Notes: generated by a model not told the origin, from the sequence alone. 58,038 bases of DNA from Chitinophagaceae bacterium (GCA_016787135.1 JAEUVK010000220.1:1-58038), one strand, 5' to 3'; shown: positions 1 to 6,608, counted from the first letter of the stretch. Program-made: numbers and translations.

Positions 1-1
1 A

Positions 2-1234
2 TGGCATTCTGCGCCTATGATAGGAAGCCTGAGATTGATACTGGATGTGCCTGCCATCATTATCAACCTCCTTATCACCTATCTTGTTTACAGGGGGATT
101 AAAGAAAGCCGCAACTTCAGCAATGCCATGGTGATTTTGAAGCTCGCCATTGTTGCCTTAGTGATATTGGTGGGTGGGGCGCTGGTGTTTTCAAACGGGC
201 TGACGTTTAACTGGACGCCGGCGAACGATGAAGGAATAAAATCATTTATGCCTAATGGGTTCACCGGCGTGATGGCAGCAGTAAGCGGTGTATTCTTTGC
301 CTATATCGGGTTTGATGCGGTAAGTGTACTGGCAGAGGAAAGCAAGAATCCTCAACGGGACCTGCCAAAGGGTATGATCTATTCTCTGGTCATTTGTACG
401 ATCGTTTATATTTTGCTTTCGCTGGTATTGACAGGTGCTGTTCATTATAAGAATTTTGAAGGAGTAGGTGACCCGCTGGCTTTTATTTTTGAATCACAAA
501 ACCTCAATATCGGCTGGATGCAATTACTCGTTTCGGTCTGTGCCGTCATTGCTATGACGAGTGTCTTACTGGTCTTCCAGATGGGGCAACCACGCATCTG
601 GATGAGCATGAGCAGGGATGGTTTATTACCACCTGTATTCCAGAAGATACACACTAGGTTCAAAACACCCTCTTTTGCCACTATAGTGACGGGGTTGGTG
701 GTAGGCGTACCGATCTTATTTACCGATAAAACATTTGTGCTTGACTTTACGAGCATTGCTACCTTATTTGCCTTTGTGTTGGTTTGCGGAGGGGTGTTAC
801 TGATCCCACGAAAGGAGAAAATAGCCGGCCGCTTTAATATACCTCATATCAACGGGCAGTTCATTTATCCTCTTATCATTGCCTTGTCCATTTTTCTGTT
901 TGCGAAGTATGGCAAAGGCTATTTTAGCGATACTTTCAGTTTCGATTTTTCCGCGAATGAGGATTATATTTCCGGCAGAGCCTCATTTATGGACCTGGCC
1001 ACTCCCAAGATATCCATCATAGTTTTCTGGGGAATATGTATTGTCCTGAGTATTTTATCTTTTATAAAAAAATATTCTCTTATCCCGTTAATGGGAGTCA
1101 CCACCTGTCTTTATTTACTTACAGGCATGACCAAAAGCAACTGGGCGTGGTTCCTGGGCTGGCTGGTGCTGGGTCTTGTCATTTATTTCCTGTATGGCTA
1201 CAAGAAAAGCAAACTGGCCTCTGCTGTAATCTGA
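2..1234 (+). CDS. APC-family amino acid permease, C-terminal part (5' truncated by window edge)
   Basis: Integral inner-membrane amino-acid transporter of the APC superfamily, probably the cationic amino acid transporter-like subgroup. The frame is open from base 2, upstream of the first visible ATG at 17, so the N-terminus lies outside the window. 411 residues are visible, with many hydrophobic membrane segments and a family-typical block near residue 95 (VFFAYIGFDAVSVLAEE) that is followed by NPQRDLPKG. About 150 N-terminal residues appear to be missing compared with the family. The C-terminus is short and basic (YKKSK). Substrate cannot be told from sequence. A TAnnTTTG-type promoter for the next gene lies just after the stop. 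Confidence 0.9.
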   Translation, partial: WHSAPMIGSLRLILDVPAIIINLLITYLVYRGIKESRNFSNAMVILKLAIVALVILVGGALVFSNGLTFNWTPANDEGIKSFMPNGFTGVMAAVSGVFFAYIGFDAVSVLAEESKNPQRDLPKGMIYSLVICTIVYILLSLVLTGAVHYKNFEGVGDPLAFIFESQNLNIGWMQLLVSVCAVIAMTSVLLVFQMGQPRIWMSMSRDGLLPPVFQKIHTRFKTPSFATIVTGLVVGVPILFTDKTFVLDFTSIATLFAFVLVCGGVLLIPRKEKIAGRFNIPHINGQFIYPLIIALSIFLFAKYGKGYFSDTFSFDFSANEDYISGRASFMDLATPKISIIVFWGICIVLSILSFIKKYSLIPLMGVTTCLYLLTGMTKSNWAWFLGWLVLGLVIYFLYGYKKSKLASAVI

Positions 1235-1261
1235 GAAGGGGTGATCCCTTTCTTATCTTTG
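1231..1261 (+). promoter_or_regulatory. Bacteroidota-type promoter ahead of the Smr gene
   Basis: -7 element TATCTTTG at 1254-1261 matches TAnnTTTG exactly. A weak -33 (CTG) sits 20 bases upstream. The G of the -7 box is only 4 bases from the ATG at 1266, so the transcript would be leaderless or nearly so if this promoter is used. Confidence 0.5.
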
Positions 1262-1265
1262 TACC

Positions 1266-2288
1266 ATGAAGTACCAGATCGGTGATAAGGTCCTTATCCT
1301 GCATTCCAATGAGGAAGGAGAGATCATTGATATCATCAATGAAAAGATGGTGATGGTGGATGTGAGAGGTGTAAAGTTCCCCGCCTATATGGACCAGATA
1401 GATTTTCCCTACTTCAAACGCTTTTCGGAAAAGAAGATGTTCCCTGCTAAAGCTAAAAAGGAAAAGAAATACATTGATGACGTCAAAAAGGAAAAGGTAC
1501 AGGGGCCACGGGTGGCGGATGGGGTATGGCTTACATTCTTGCCTGTTTTCCGGACAGATGAATTCGGGGATGAAGTGGTGGTGGAGTTAAAACTGCACCT
1601 GGTCAACAGGACGGAGACAGGCTATCAATTCGTTTATAAGCTTACCTATTTTGGCAAGCCGGAGTTTGCGCTTAAGAACACCATTAACCCGTTTGAAGAC
1701 TTTTACCTGCACGATGTGGCTTTTGAAGACCTGAACGATAACCCGGTCTTTGCCTTTGAATTTTCCCTGCTGAAACCGGATAATAAGAAAGCGGGCTACT
1801 ATGAAGCCCCGTTAAAGCTGAGGGCAAAGCAGCTATTTAACCGGATAGAAGAGATCAAAAAAAAGAACGAAGCGACGTTTTCTTTTAGATTGTTTGATAA
1901 CTACCCCGACAAACCTGTTGAAGAGAGTTTTGACATGGGTAAACTGGCGGTCAAAGGGTACAAGCTATATGACGCCAGGCAGGCCCGCCAGCATCTTGAA
2001 TCACCCCGCAGCATTGTGGATCTTCATATTGAAAAGCTGTCAGATGACTGGAAACACCTCAGTAATTATGAAATACTGAGTATACAACTCAAGACCTTTG
2101 AGAGATACTACGATCTTGCTCTCGCCCATATCCAACCTTCACTGATCGTGATCCATGGAGTGGGAGAAGGGCGGCTCCGGGATGAAATACACGACCGTCT
2201 GCGCCTGAAAAAGGAGGTCAAATCTTTCGTCAATCAATACGACCCCAGGTTCGGGTATGGGGCCACAGAGATATTCTTTCAGTATTAG
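1266..2288 (+). CDS. DUF2027 and Smr domain protein
   Basis: 340-residue cytoplasmic protein of a Bacteroidota-specific architecture: an N-terminal DUF2027-like region and a C-terminal Smr (small MutS-related) domain. The Smr domain shows its hallmark VDLHIEKL near residue 250 and IHGVGEGRLRDEI near residue 296. It closes with FGYGATEIFF, a typical Smr ending. Smr domains of MutS2-type proteins are nucleic-acid nicking or binding modules; the substrate of this group is unknown. The early segment IGDKVLILHSNEEGEII resembles an SH3/KOW-like barrel. The ATG at 1266 is chosen because the domain starts immediately. The gene stands alone on the plus strand. Confidence 0.85.
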   Translation: MKYQIGDKVLILHSNEEGEIIDIINEKMVMVDVRGVKFPAYMDQIDFPYFKRFSEKKMFPAKAKKEKKYIDDVKKEKVQGPRVADGVWLTFLPVFRTDEFGDEVVVELKLHLVNRTETGYQFVYKLTYFGKPEFALKNTINPFEDFYLHDVAFEDLNDNPVFAFEFSLLKPDNKKAGYYEAPLKLRAKQLFNRIEEIKKKNEATFSFRLFDNYPDKPVEESFDMGKLAVKGYKLYDARQARQHLESPRSIVDLHIEKLSDDWKHLSNYEILSIQLKTFERYYDLALAHIQPSLIVIHGVGEGRLRDEIHDRLRLKKEVKSFVNQYDPRFGYGATEIFFQY

Positions 2289-2479
2289 ATCAGCCAGACC
2301 TGTAGCTTTAAAACTCTTCCGGTAAAGTGTTCCCATCTCCTTCAATTTATGTCTCCTGTTTATTCAGTTAGGGGATCACGGGCTGCTTATTCCATTAGCA
2401 TGCTGTGGGGCTATACTTTTTTCTTTTTTATAAAATCTTTTTTGGCTCTGGAGTGCCTGCCAATTTAATTGGAAAGGAG

Positions 2480-2515
2480 AGGGGTAAATTGAGATATAGT
2501 GCCCCATAGCTTGGC
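2480..2515 (-). repeat. Island direct repeat, copy R1
   Basis: 36-base copy that matches R2 (5440-5475) at 31 of 36 positions by eye. The core on the minus strand is CCAAGCTATGGGGCACTATA. R1, R2 and R3 all lie in the same orientation and bracket two modules that each hold one IS1595-type transposase. Confidence 0.7.
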
Positions 2516-2584
2516 ATCTACTTCTAATATTACCCCTCTATATTATCAAACAATAGGGTAATCAAGGTATAGGAGCATGGGGCA
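2499..2584. repeat. Nested inverted-repeat (MITE-like) structure
   Basis: Outer arms TGCCCCAT (about 2499-2506) and ATGGGGCA (about 2577-2584) are perfect inverted repeats. Inside lie ATTACCC (about 2529-2535) and GGGTAAT (about 2555-2561), again inverted. The whole could fold as one long interrupted hairpin. It overlaps the end of repeat R1. No coding content is seen. Confidence 0.5.
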
Positions 2585-2770
2585 GAAATAATAAGGGGGA
2601 TGGGAGTTTTTGTAAAGGGGGTGGTTAGGGGTTGCCGGTTAATTAAATTAAAGTGAAATGTTAGATGAAGCATAAAAAGAAGAAGATTGTTTATAGACCA
2701 ACAAAAAAATCTACACCACAAAACAAATCAGGTTGCGGTTATTCTCCTGATATAAGAATGGGAGTTGGTT

Positions 2771-3163
2771 TTACATATCGAGAACAGACCTTATGTGCGG
2801 TAAATCAATAGGTATTTTTTCAAATCTTGGGAATCCTGCATCTAATCCTACTTTAATATTTCTTTGAGCTACTTCAAATGAAGTTCTGCCGTATGATTGT
2901 TTAATTATTTCGAGCAGCTTTTCGTCACTTATAATTCTATTTGGGATAACAAAAAACTCTTCAGAAGAGTAATACAGTATTTCTAATCCTTCTCCAGTAA
3001 GGACTAAAGTCCAAATAAAAGTCAACCCTGCCGCCTTACCATCTGGTTCATTATTAGAGCGCAATGGGTGAGTCATTAATGTGCAATCTGTATGAGTTTT
3101 TGTTAATGGGGCTTTTTTATTATAATCCCATTTTTTTACTTTAAAATGGATTGAAGTAATCAT
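2771..3163 (-). CDS. Hypothetical protein, second gene of a coupled pair with a 44-aa lysine-rich protein
   Basis: 130-residue soluble protein, no signal peptide or membrane segment. I do not recognise the family. Mixed alpha/beta composition: a basic N-terminal third (HFKVKKWDYNKKAP), a hydrophobic strand-like centre (LTFIWTLVLTGEGLEILYYS) and a C-terminal part with FEKIPIDLP. The ATG overlaps the stop of the upstream 44-aa gene in an ATGA junction, so the two are translationally coupled. The pair lies within module A of the accessory island, and the strong coupling makes a shared function likely. A SecB-like or antitoxin-like fold is conceivable but is only a guess. Confidence 0.7.
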   Translation of the reverse strand: MITSIHFKVKKWDYNKKAPLTKTHTDCTLMTHPLRSNNEPDGKAAGLTFIWTLVLTGEGLEILYYSSEEFFVIPNRIISDEKLLEIIKQSYGRTSFEVAQRNIKVGLDAGFPRFEKIPIDLPHIRSVLDM

Positions 3164-3294
3164 TTATTCTTTCTTTTAGGTGGGGTAGTAGCAGCCAGTT
3201 TTAGGAGTTCTTCAAAGGTCATATCCACCTTAAGATGAGGGTCTTTCTTGGGCGGGGGTTTCTTTGCTGCTTTCTTTTTTGGGGTCTTTGCCAT
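3160..3294 (-). CDS. 44-aa lysine/proline-rich protein with MTFEE core
   Basis: Tiny gene, start MAKTPKKKAAKKPPPKKD, core DMTFEELLKLAATTPP, basic tail KRKNK. Its stop overlaps the ATG of the 130-aa gene (ATGA). The same design (basic N-terminus, MTFEE-x-LK-x-x-A...TP, basic tail) is found in the 38-aa gene at 6484-6600 in the other module, so the two are paralogues and this supports both as real genes. A disordered basic arm plus a short helix suggests a nucleic-acid-binding or partner-binding peptide, for example an antitoxin or effector cofactor; this is inference. Confidence 0.75.
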   Translation of the reverse strand: MAKTPKKKAAKKPPPKKDPHLKVDMTFEELLKLAATTPPKRKNK

Positions 3295-3335
3295 ATCGCT
3301 AAGGTACTAATTATGTATTTTTAGGAAAAGTCATC

Positions 3336-3743
3336 ATGAAATATAGGATTTTGTCTATTAAGCCATTTCCATTTGAAATACCAAATAGAAATGATAAAGT
3401 TTTTATAGACGGGAAATTATCTACTGTTATAAAGTGCTATCCACACCCTGAAGATAAAAATACATACCCATTGCAGATAGATTGGAAATACCGTCTTAGT
3501 TATAAGAGTGAACATTTATTTTCCTACATCTGCGAGACGAAATTTGTTATCCATGACGATGGCATCCCATTTAATAATAACGAATTAGACAAATTTATAA
3601 ATGACATTTATTTAAACGTTGAATTAGGGTGGGAAGATCAAACAAGAAATACCCCGTTAAGGGGTTCTACAATGCCATCACTGGCAGGGGCTAATCTCGA
3701 TATGGCTCGCAGTCTAATATTAAAAAATTACAACAGAGAATAA
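3336..3743 (+). CDS. Hypothetical protein of the accessory island
   Basis: 135-residue soluble protein, divergently oriented from the 44-aa/130-aa pair with a 41-base gap that must hold both promoters. No family recognised. Aromatic-rich centre (IDWKYRLSYKSEHLFSYICE), then an acidic helix (NNELDKFINDIYLNVELGW) and a C-terminal stretch containing GSTMPSLAGANLDMARSL. The AT-rich composition matches the rest of the island rather than the flanking chromosome. The coding pattern looks genuine because the frame is long in an AT-rich region. Divergent placement beside a coupled small-gene pair could mean a regulatory or immunity role, but there is no direct evidence. Confidence 0.6.
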   Translation: MKYRILSIKPFPFEIPNRNDKVFIDGKLSTVIKCYPHPEDKNTYPLQIDWKYRLSYKSEHLFSYICETKFVIHDDGIPFNNNELDKFINDIYLNVELGWEDQTRNTPLRGSTMPSLAGANLDMARSLILKNYNRE

Positions 3744-3842
3744 CTTCTTCCGATTCTATCGGGATAGTGTCAAATATCGTAGTAGATATTACAATATTTT
3801 CAAAAACAGGGTAATAATTATAAACGAGGGAAATATTTTCCA

Positions 3843-3873
3843 TGACGTATTTTTTTGTATTTTTAATACGTCA
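3843..3873. repeat. Inverted repeat TGACGTAT / ATACGTCA
   Basis: Perfect 8-base arms at 3843-3850 and 3866-3873 around a 15-base T-rich spacer, between the 135-aa gene and the transposase 3' end. It may be a hairpin terminator of the 135-aa gene or an old element end. Confidence 0.5.
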
Positions 3874-3900
3874 AATGAGAATGACAAAATAAATAGATAG

Positions 3901-3924
3901 AGCCTGCCGAGAACAGGCTTTTTT
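3901..3924 (+). terminator. Rho-independent terminator
   Basis: Stem AGCCTG (3901-3906) with CAGGCT (3914-3919), 7-base loop, followed by a run of T to 3924. It would terminate plus-strand transcription from the 135-aa gene before it runs antisense into the transposase. Confidence 0.7.
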
Positions 3925-3936
3925 CATGTCTGTAAG

Positions 3937-4869
3937 TTACCCATTTTTTACCTCTTTTCTTGCTATCAGGTCATCATATCTTAGTCTCCCTTCAGTATGA
4001 GAAAGTGAATAAACAAAGCGGTCAGCATCTTTCACTTTTCTGCTATTGTAGCGATAGGTCATTTCGTCGCAATAACGTTCCAGATGCTTAGGACTTATTT
4101 GGTGGTAGATTCCGAAAACCATGCGCTTAAACAGGCTAAAAACCCCTTCTATGGTGTTTGTATGTACGCCATCCCTTAGAAATTCCCCTTTGCTATGGTT
4201 TATGGCTGCATGGTCAGCAAATTCCTGATTTAAGCCATGATACCCCAAATGTTCATCGGTATTGATAAAGGCATTTTCAGAGACATTTAGCCGGATGATG
4301 TCCTTAAAGGAGTTTTCCCCGATAAGGGTCAGTTTCGCCCGTCCTTCCCGTTCTACTAAGCCCATGACAGGGGTTTTGTTGTCCTTTCCTTCCTGCACCA
4401 TTTTAGCCCGCTTTTTCTTGCTCATATTCGCCCATTTTCCACCTACATAGGTTTCATCTACTTCTACGACATTGCTTAAAGGATCGGCTGCTTTCTCCCT
4501 TAGCATTTCCCGGATACGGTGGTTCATAAACCATGCTGCTTTTTGTCCTATTCCCAAATCCCTTGCAAGCTGGCAGGAGCTAATCCCTTTCTTATGGGCT
4601 GTAATCAGGTAGATAGCCGTAAACCACTTTGACAGGGGCAATTTGCTGCCTTCCATGACCGTTCCAACCGTAATGGAGAACCTGCTTCCGCATTTTTTAT
4701 CCCTGCATTTATAGTTCTTGCAATCTCCCATACGGTAAGCCCCAATTACCCCACATTTCGGACACACTATTTTGCCATCCGGGAACCGCATCTTTTCCAG
4801 CATATCCTGACATTTTTCCTCACTTGAAAAGAAGGTAACGACTTCATTAAGGCTTTTGAATTGTCTCAT
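3937..4869 (-). mobile_element. IS1595-family (ISXO2-like DDE) transposase T1
   Basis: 310-residue, apparently intact transposase. An N-terminal zinc ribbon has Cys36, Cys39, Cys55 and Cys60. A helix-turn-helix-like segment follows (SCQLARDLGIGQKAAWFMNH). The ISXO2-like catalytic domain shows Asp138 (VDETYVGGK), Asp205 (NTDEHLGY) and Glu241 (HTNTIEGVFSLFK), a complete DDE set. The C-terminus carries the family block RYCDEMTYRYNSRK. No frameshift or stop. No clear terminal inverted repeats were found right at the gene ends, so the element limits are uncertain. It shares roughly half its residues with T2 at 8566-9486, so the two are distinct elements and not a recent duplication. IS1595 elements are known to carry passenger genes. 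Confidence 0.93.
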
Positions 4870-4904
4870 TTTTGGTTAGTTTAGGTGTCTATAAGCGATT
4901 ATTT

Positions 4905-5177
4905 ATGGCTACTTTATTTGATTATATACTATACAACAACATCCCTTATTATGAATTAGAAAACGGTGATGATAAAAAGAAAATAGAGCGGTTTGTAAAT
5001 AAATTAGAAGAAGAAAATCTTAAGGAAAGTATTTTATCTTTTACACCTGCACATACTTACAATATCAGGGAATTTGAAGTAGGGCATATAGATACTATCT
5101 ATATGCTCCCAGACGATTTAGCCGCTAAGATGATTCGGGTTTGGATACATAGGGACGACCCAGAATTTCACTTATAG
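4905..5177 (+). CDS. Hypothetical 90-aa protein
   Basis: Small acidic protein starting MATLFDYILYNNIPYYELE. The ATG at 4905 is preferred over a possible start at 4872, because 4905 leaves a 35-base gap from the divergent transposase. It contains a charged helix (DDKKKIERFVNKLEEENLKE) and ends IHRDDPEFHL. No signal peptide, no membrane segment, no family recognised. Its 3' end overlaps the opposite-strand 120-aa ORF by 53 bases, so at least one of the two stop regions is unusual. It is probably island cargo. Confidence 0.6.
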   Translation: MATLFDYILYNNIPYYELENGDDKKKIERFVNKLEEENLKESILSFTPAHTYNIREFEVGHIDTIYMLPDDLAAKMIRVWIHRDDPEFHL

Positions 5178-5487
5178 GAGTATAGGTAATGTCGAGCATT
5201 ACCCCCCTGTTTAATAATTTTACAATTATATCGGTAAGCTGAATATTTTCGGCAGTAGTTAGGCATTCTGTTGCTGCCAAATGTGGCGGTTGCCATGACC
5301 CTTTTTTACAGGATAGCCCGATAGAGTAGCTTTCACGTTGCGTCTTTTTGCCACCGTCAAATCCTTTAGCATCTCCATCCACCAGCACATTTTCTATTTG
5401 TGGATTTCTTTCTTGCCTGTCAAATTCTTTAGACTTTTCAGGGGTAATGTCAGATGTAGTGGCCCATAGCTTGGCGACTATATACAT
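5125..5487 (-). CDS. Hypothetical 120-aa protein starting inside repeat R2
   Basis: Starts MYIVAKLWATTSDITPEKS; GGAGGG about 10 bases upstream is a good ribosome-binding site by the standards of this genome. The first 16 codons contain the island direct repeat R2. In R1 and R3 the same strand and frame gives DAKLWGTISQFTP and PKLWATIYHIP before stops, so R1 and R3 could be remnants of similar 5' ends, or the coding reading could be a coincidence of a transposon end. The rest (SYSIGLSCKKGSWQPPHLAATE, LTDIIVKLLNRGVMLDI) looks codon-like but matches no family I know. The 3' end overlaps the 90-aa gene on the other strand. Confidence 0.45.
   Translation of the reverse strand: MYIVAKLWATTSDITPEKSKEFDRQERNPQIENVLVDGDAKGFDGGKKTQRESYSIGLSCKKGSWQPPHLAATECLTTAENIQLTDIIVKLLNRGVMLDITYTPISEILGRPYVSKPESS
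5440..5475 (-). repeat. Island direct repeat, copy R2
   Basis: Matches R1 over 36 bases with about five differences. The minus-strand core is CCAAGCTATGGGCCACTA. It lies at the 5' end of the 120-aa ORF and marks the junction of modules A and B. Confidence 0.7.
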
Positions 5488-5692
5488 CTTCCCACCCTCC
5501 GTTTAGAAATCCAATTTACATACAAACAGTTGATTATAAATATTTATAAATCATTTTGTTAAATCGGAAAATTACTATTAAAGTTCGGGCCTTGGAGAGG
5601 GACTTAAAGTAAAATTTTAGGCAACTGGCTAAATAGCAACGAAATAAATTTACAGGATTTACCGGTTATATCGTAAAAACACCTGCTATCAT

Positions 5693-5723
5693 TTTGAATT
5701 GTCATGAAAATTTCATATATTTG
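5693..5723 (+). promoter_or_regulatory. Strong Bacteroidota-type promoter of the tRNA/small-ORF unit
   Basis: -33 element TTTG (5693-5696), 19-base spacer, and -7 element TATATTTG (5716-5723): both boxes match the Bacteroidota consensus. Predicted start is near 5729. Downstream in the same direction lie two hairpins, a tRNA, a 47-aa ORF and a terminator, with no other gene between. Confidence 0.7.
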
Positions 5724-5755
5724 TAGTGCAGATAGTTCTTTGTAAAAACCAAAAA

Positions 5756-5781
5756 CCCCGCTCAGCTGGTAACTGACGGGG
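5756..5781 (+). ncRNA. Leader hairpin of unknown function
   Basis: CCCCG-c-TCAG pairs with CTGA-CGGGG around the 7-base loop CTGGTAA, a 9-bp stem with one bulged C. It sits about 27 bases after the predicted transcription start and is not followed by a T run, so it is not a plain terminator. A second small hairpin (GTGCA-ATTC-TGCAC, about 5826-5839) follows. These may be processing or attenuation structures; no known riboswitch class is recognised. Confidence 0.45.
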
Positions 5782-5895
5782 ATGGTATTGAGAAAAATAT
5801 TTGTTCCTTAGACAGTACAAATGTAGTGCAATTCTGCACGATTTCCAAATTTTTTGTCGCAAAATTTCTCCCAATACTTCAACGTCTAAAACTTA

Positions 5896-5921
5896 AAAAC
5901 CACCCTTAAAAGGATGGTTTT
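5896..5921. terminator. Hairpin just upstream of the tRNA
   Basis: AAAACCACCC (5896-5905) pairs with GGATGGTTTT (5912-5921) with one mismatch and a 6-base loop. The A and T flanks let it act as a terminator-like structure in either direction; it could also separate the leader RNA from the tRNA. Confidence 0.45.
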
Positions 5922-5932
5922 GAAAGTTTTGA

Positions 5933-6021
5933 GGCTCGGTGGTCTGAGTGGTCGAAGGCACTTCCCTGGCACGGGATATTATCGAAAGATAGCGCCGTGA
6001 GTTCGAATCTCACCCGAGTCT
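5933..6021 (+). tRNA. Class II (long variable arm) tRNA, serine-like body, apparent anticodon GGC
   Basis: A cloverleaf can be drawn throughout. The acceptor stem GGCTCGG pairs with CCGAGTC. The D arm is GTC...GGC with loop TGAGTGGTCGAA. The anticodon arm has loop CTGGCAC (5966-5972). The variable arm is TTATC-GAAA-GATAG. The T arm is GTGAG-TTCGAAT-CTCAC, discriminator T6021, no encoded CCA. The D loop and long variable arm are of serine type, but the bases after U33 read GGC, which is an alanine anticodon. The anticodon stem is imperfect (C-T at its base). U at position 73 is atypical for serine or leucine tRNAs. It could be a missense, regulatory or decaying tRNA, or an integration-site remnant. 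Confidence 0.8.
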
Positions 6022-6024
6022 CTG

Positions 6025-6168
6025 ATGTTACGTAAACAGCCAAAAACCTGTAATGGTCGCTGTAAGGACGGTTACATCTACACCCCCTACATAACAGTTA
6101 AGGGTGTTAGAAAGTACCATCCCAAAGGCGGTCTTTACAAGTTCCTATGCTCATGTAAAAAACCATAA
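6025..6168 (+). CDS. 47-aa Cys-containing (zinc-ribbon-like) small protein
   Basis: ATG lies 3 bases after the last tRNA base. The protein begins MLRKQPKTCNGRCKDGYIY and ends YKFLCSCKKP. Cys9 and Cys13 plus Cys42 and Cys44 form two close pairs, as in a minimal zinc-binding knuckle, around a strand-rich middle (YIYTPYITVKGVRKYH). Lysine and arginine richness suggests nucleic-acid binding. Similar short CxxxCxDGYI-type proteins are, from memory, common in Bacteroidota mobile DNA, but I could not check this. The ORF lies between the promoter at 5693 and the terminator at 6215, so it is probably cotranscribed with the tRNA. Confidence 0.65.
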   Translation: MLRKQPKTCNGRCKDGYIYTPYITVKGVRKYHPKGGLYKFLCSCKKP

Positions 6169-6483
6169 GAGCATAGGTTTCCGGGATGTTGCCTGACAGC
6201 AAATTCAGGCGTGAGACCCCCAAAGTTTCCAGGCAGCGGGGGTCTTTTTATTTAAAGAACGTTATTATAACTAAGAGAAATTCAATGGTAAGATGCTAAA
6301 AATTGGCCAATCGTTTAAAACTTGTGTTAAGTTTCCAGAGGTGTGGATATCTTTTATTTCAGGCTGCAAAGATAAATTAAAACGAATTAAATATATAAGA
6401 AATTGTGAGTTTATGTTACCAAGTGTGAATATTTTTATTTTTCAGAAAAAAGTGAAAATATTCCAATTTAATATACCGGGCCA
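6169..6483. other. Convergent intergenic region
   Basis: Besides the terminator at 6214-6249, an AT-rich hairpin GAATATTTT (6427-6435) / AAAATATTC (6455-6463) lies just past the stop of the minus-strand 38-aa gene and may terminate that operon. The rest is low-complexity AT-rich DNA with no supported gene. Confidence 0.5.
6214..6249 (+). terminator. Strong rho-independent terminator of the tRNA/small-ORF unit
   Basis: AGACCCCC (6214-6221) pairs perfectly with GGGGGTCT (6238-6245), then continues as a T run to 6249. It closes the plus-strand unit that starts at the promoter near 5693. Confidence 0.85.
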
Positions 6484-6600
6484 TTATTTCTTTTTCTTTT
6501 GTTTTTTGGGTAGGGGAGTATTAAGAGCTTTTTTAAGGGCTTCTTCAAAAGTCATATTCAATTGAACAGGCTTGTCTTCCTTTTTCTTTTTTTTTGACAT
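6484..6600 (-). CDS. 38-aa lysine-rich protein with MTFEE core, last gene of the ATPase operon
   Basis: Starts MSKKKKKEDKPVQLN, core MTFEEALKKALNTPLP, tail KKQKKKK. The ATG is 8 bases after the stop of the nuclease-like gene, on the same strand, so it is the third gene of an ATPase - nuclease - small protein operon. It aligns with the 44-aa protein of module A through the core MTFEE-x-LK-x-x-A-x-x-TP. More than a third of its residues are lysine, which fits a nucleic-acid-contacting or ribosome-contacting peptide. The frame is short and easily missed by gene callers. Confidence 0.75.
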   Translation of the reverse strand: MSKKKKKEDKPVQLNMTFEEALKKALNTPLPKKQKKKK

Positions 6601-6608
6601 AATACTAA

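Larger units (their letters stand above)
2289..2770. other. Intergenic left border of the accessory island
   Basis: 482 bases without a convincing gene. Base composition becomes clearly AT-rich here. It holds a perfect palindrome CCAATTTAATTGG (about 2460-2472), the first copy of the island direct repeat (2480-2515) and a nested inverted-repeat structure (2499-2584). The only long ORF is a low-complexity minus-strand frame that I reject. Confidence 0.6.

Noticed and set aside
2530..2721. 63-aa minus-strand ORF at the island border
   Set aside because: Hydrophobic low-complexity frame over the nested inverted repeats.
5966..5972. Alternative anticodon loops in the tRNA (a TCCC/GGGA stem with a 6-base loop)
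   Set aside because: A 6-base loop is not a normal anticodon loop, whereas the 7-base loop gives U33 and a complete cloverleaf; kept only as a warning about the GGC reading.
6293..6565. 90-aa plus-strand ORF
   Set aside because: AT-rich frame antisense to the 38-aa gene, Phe-rich, without a plausible start context.
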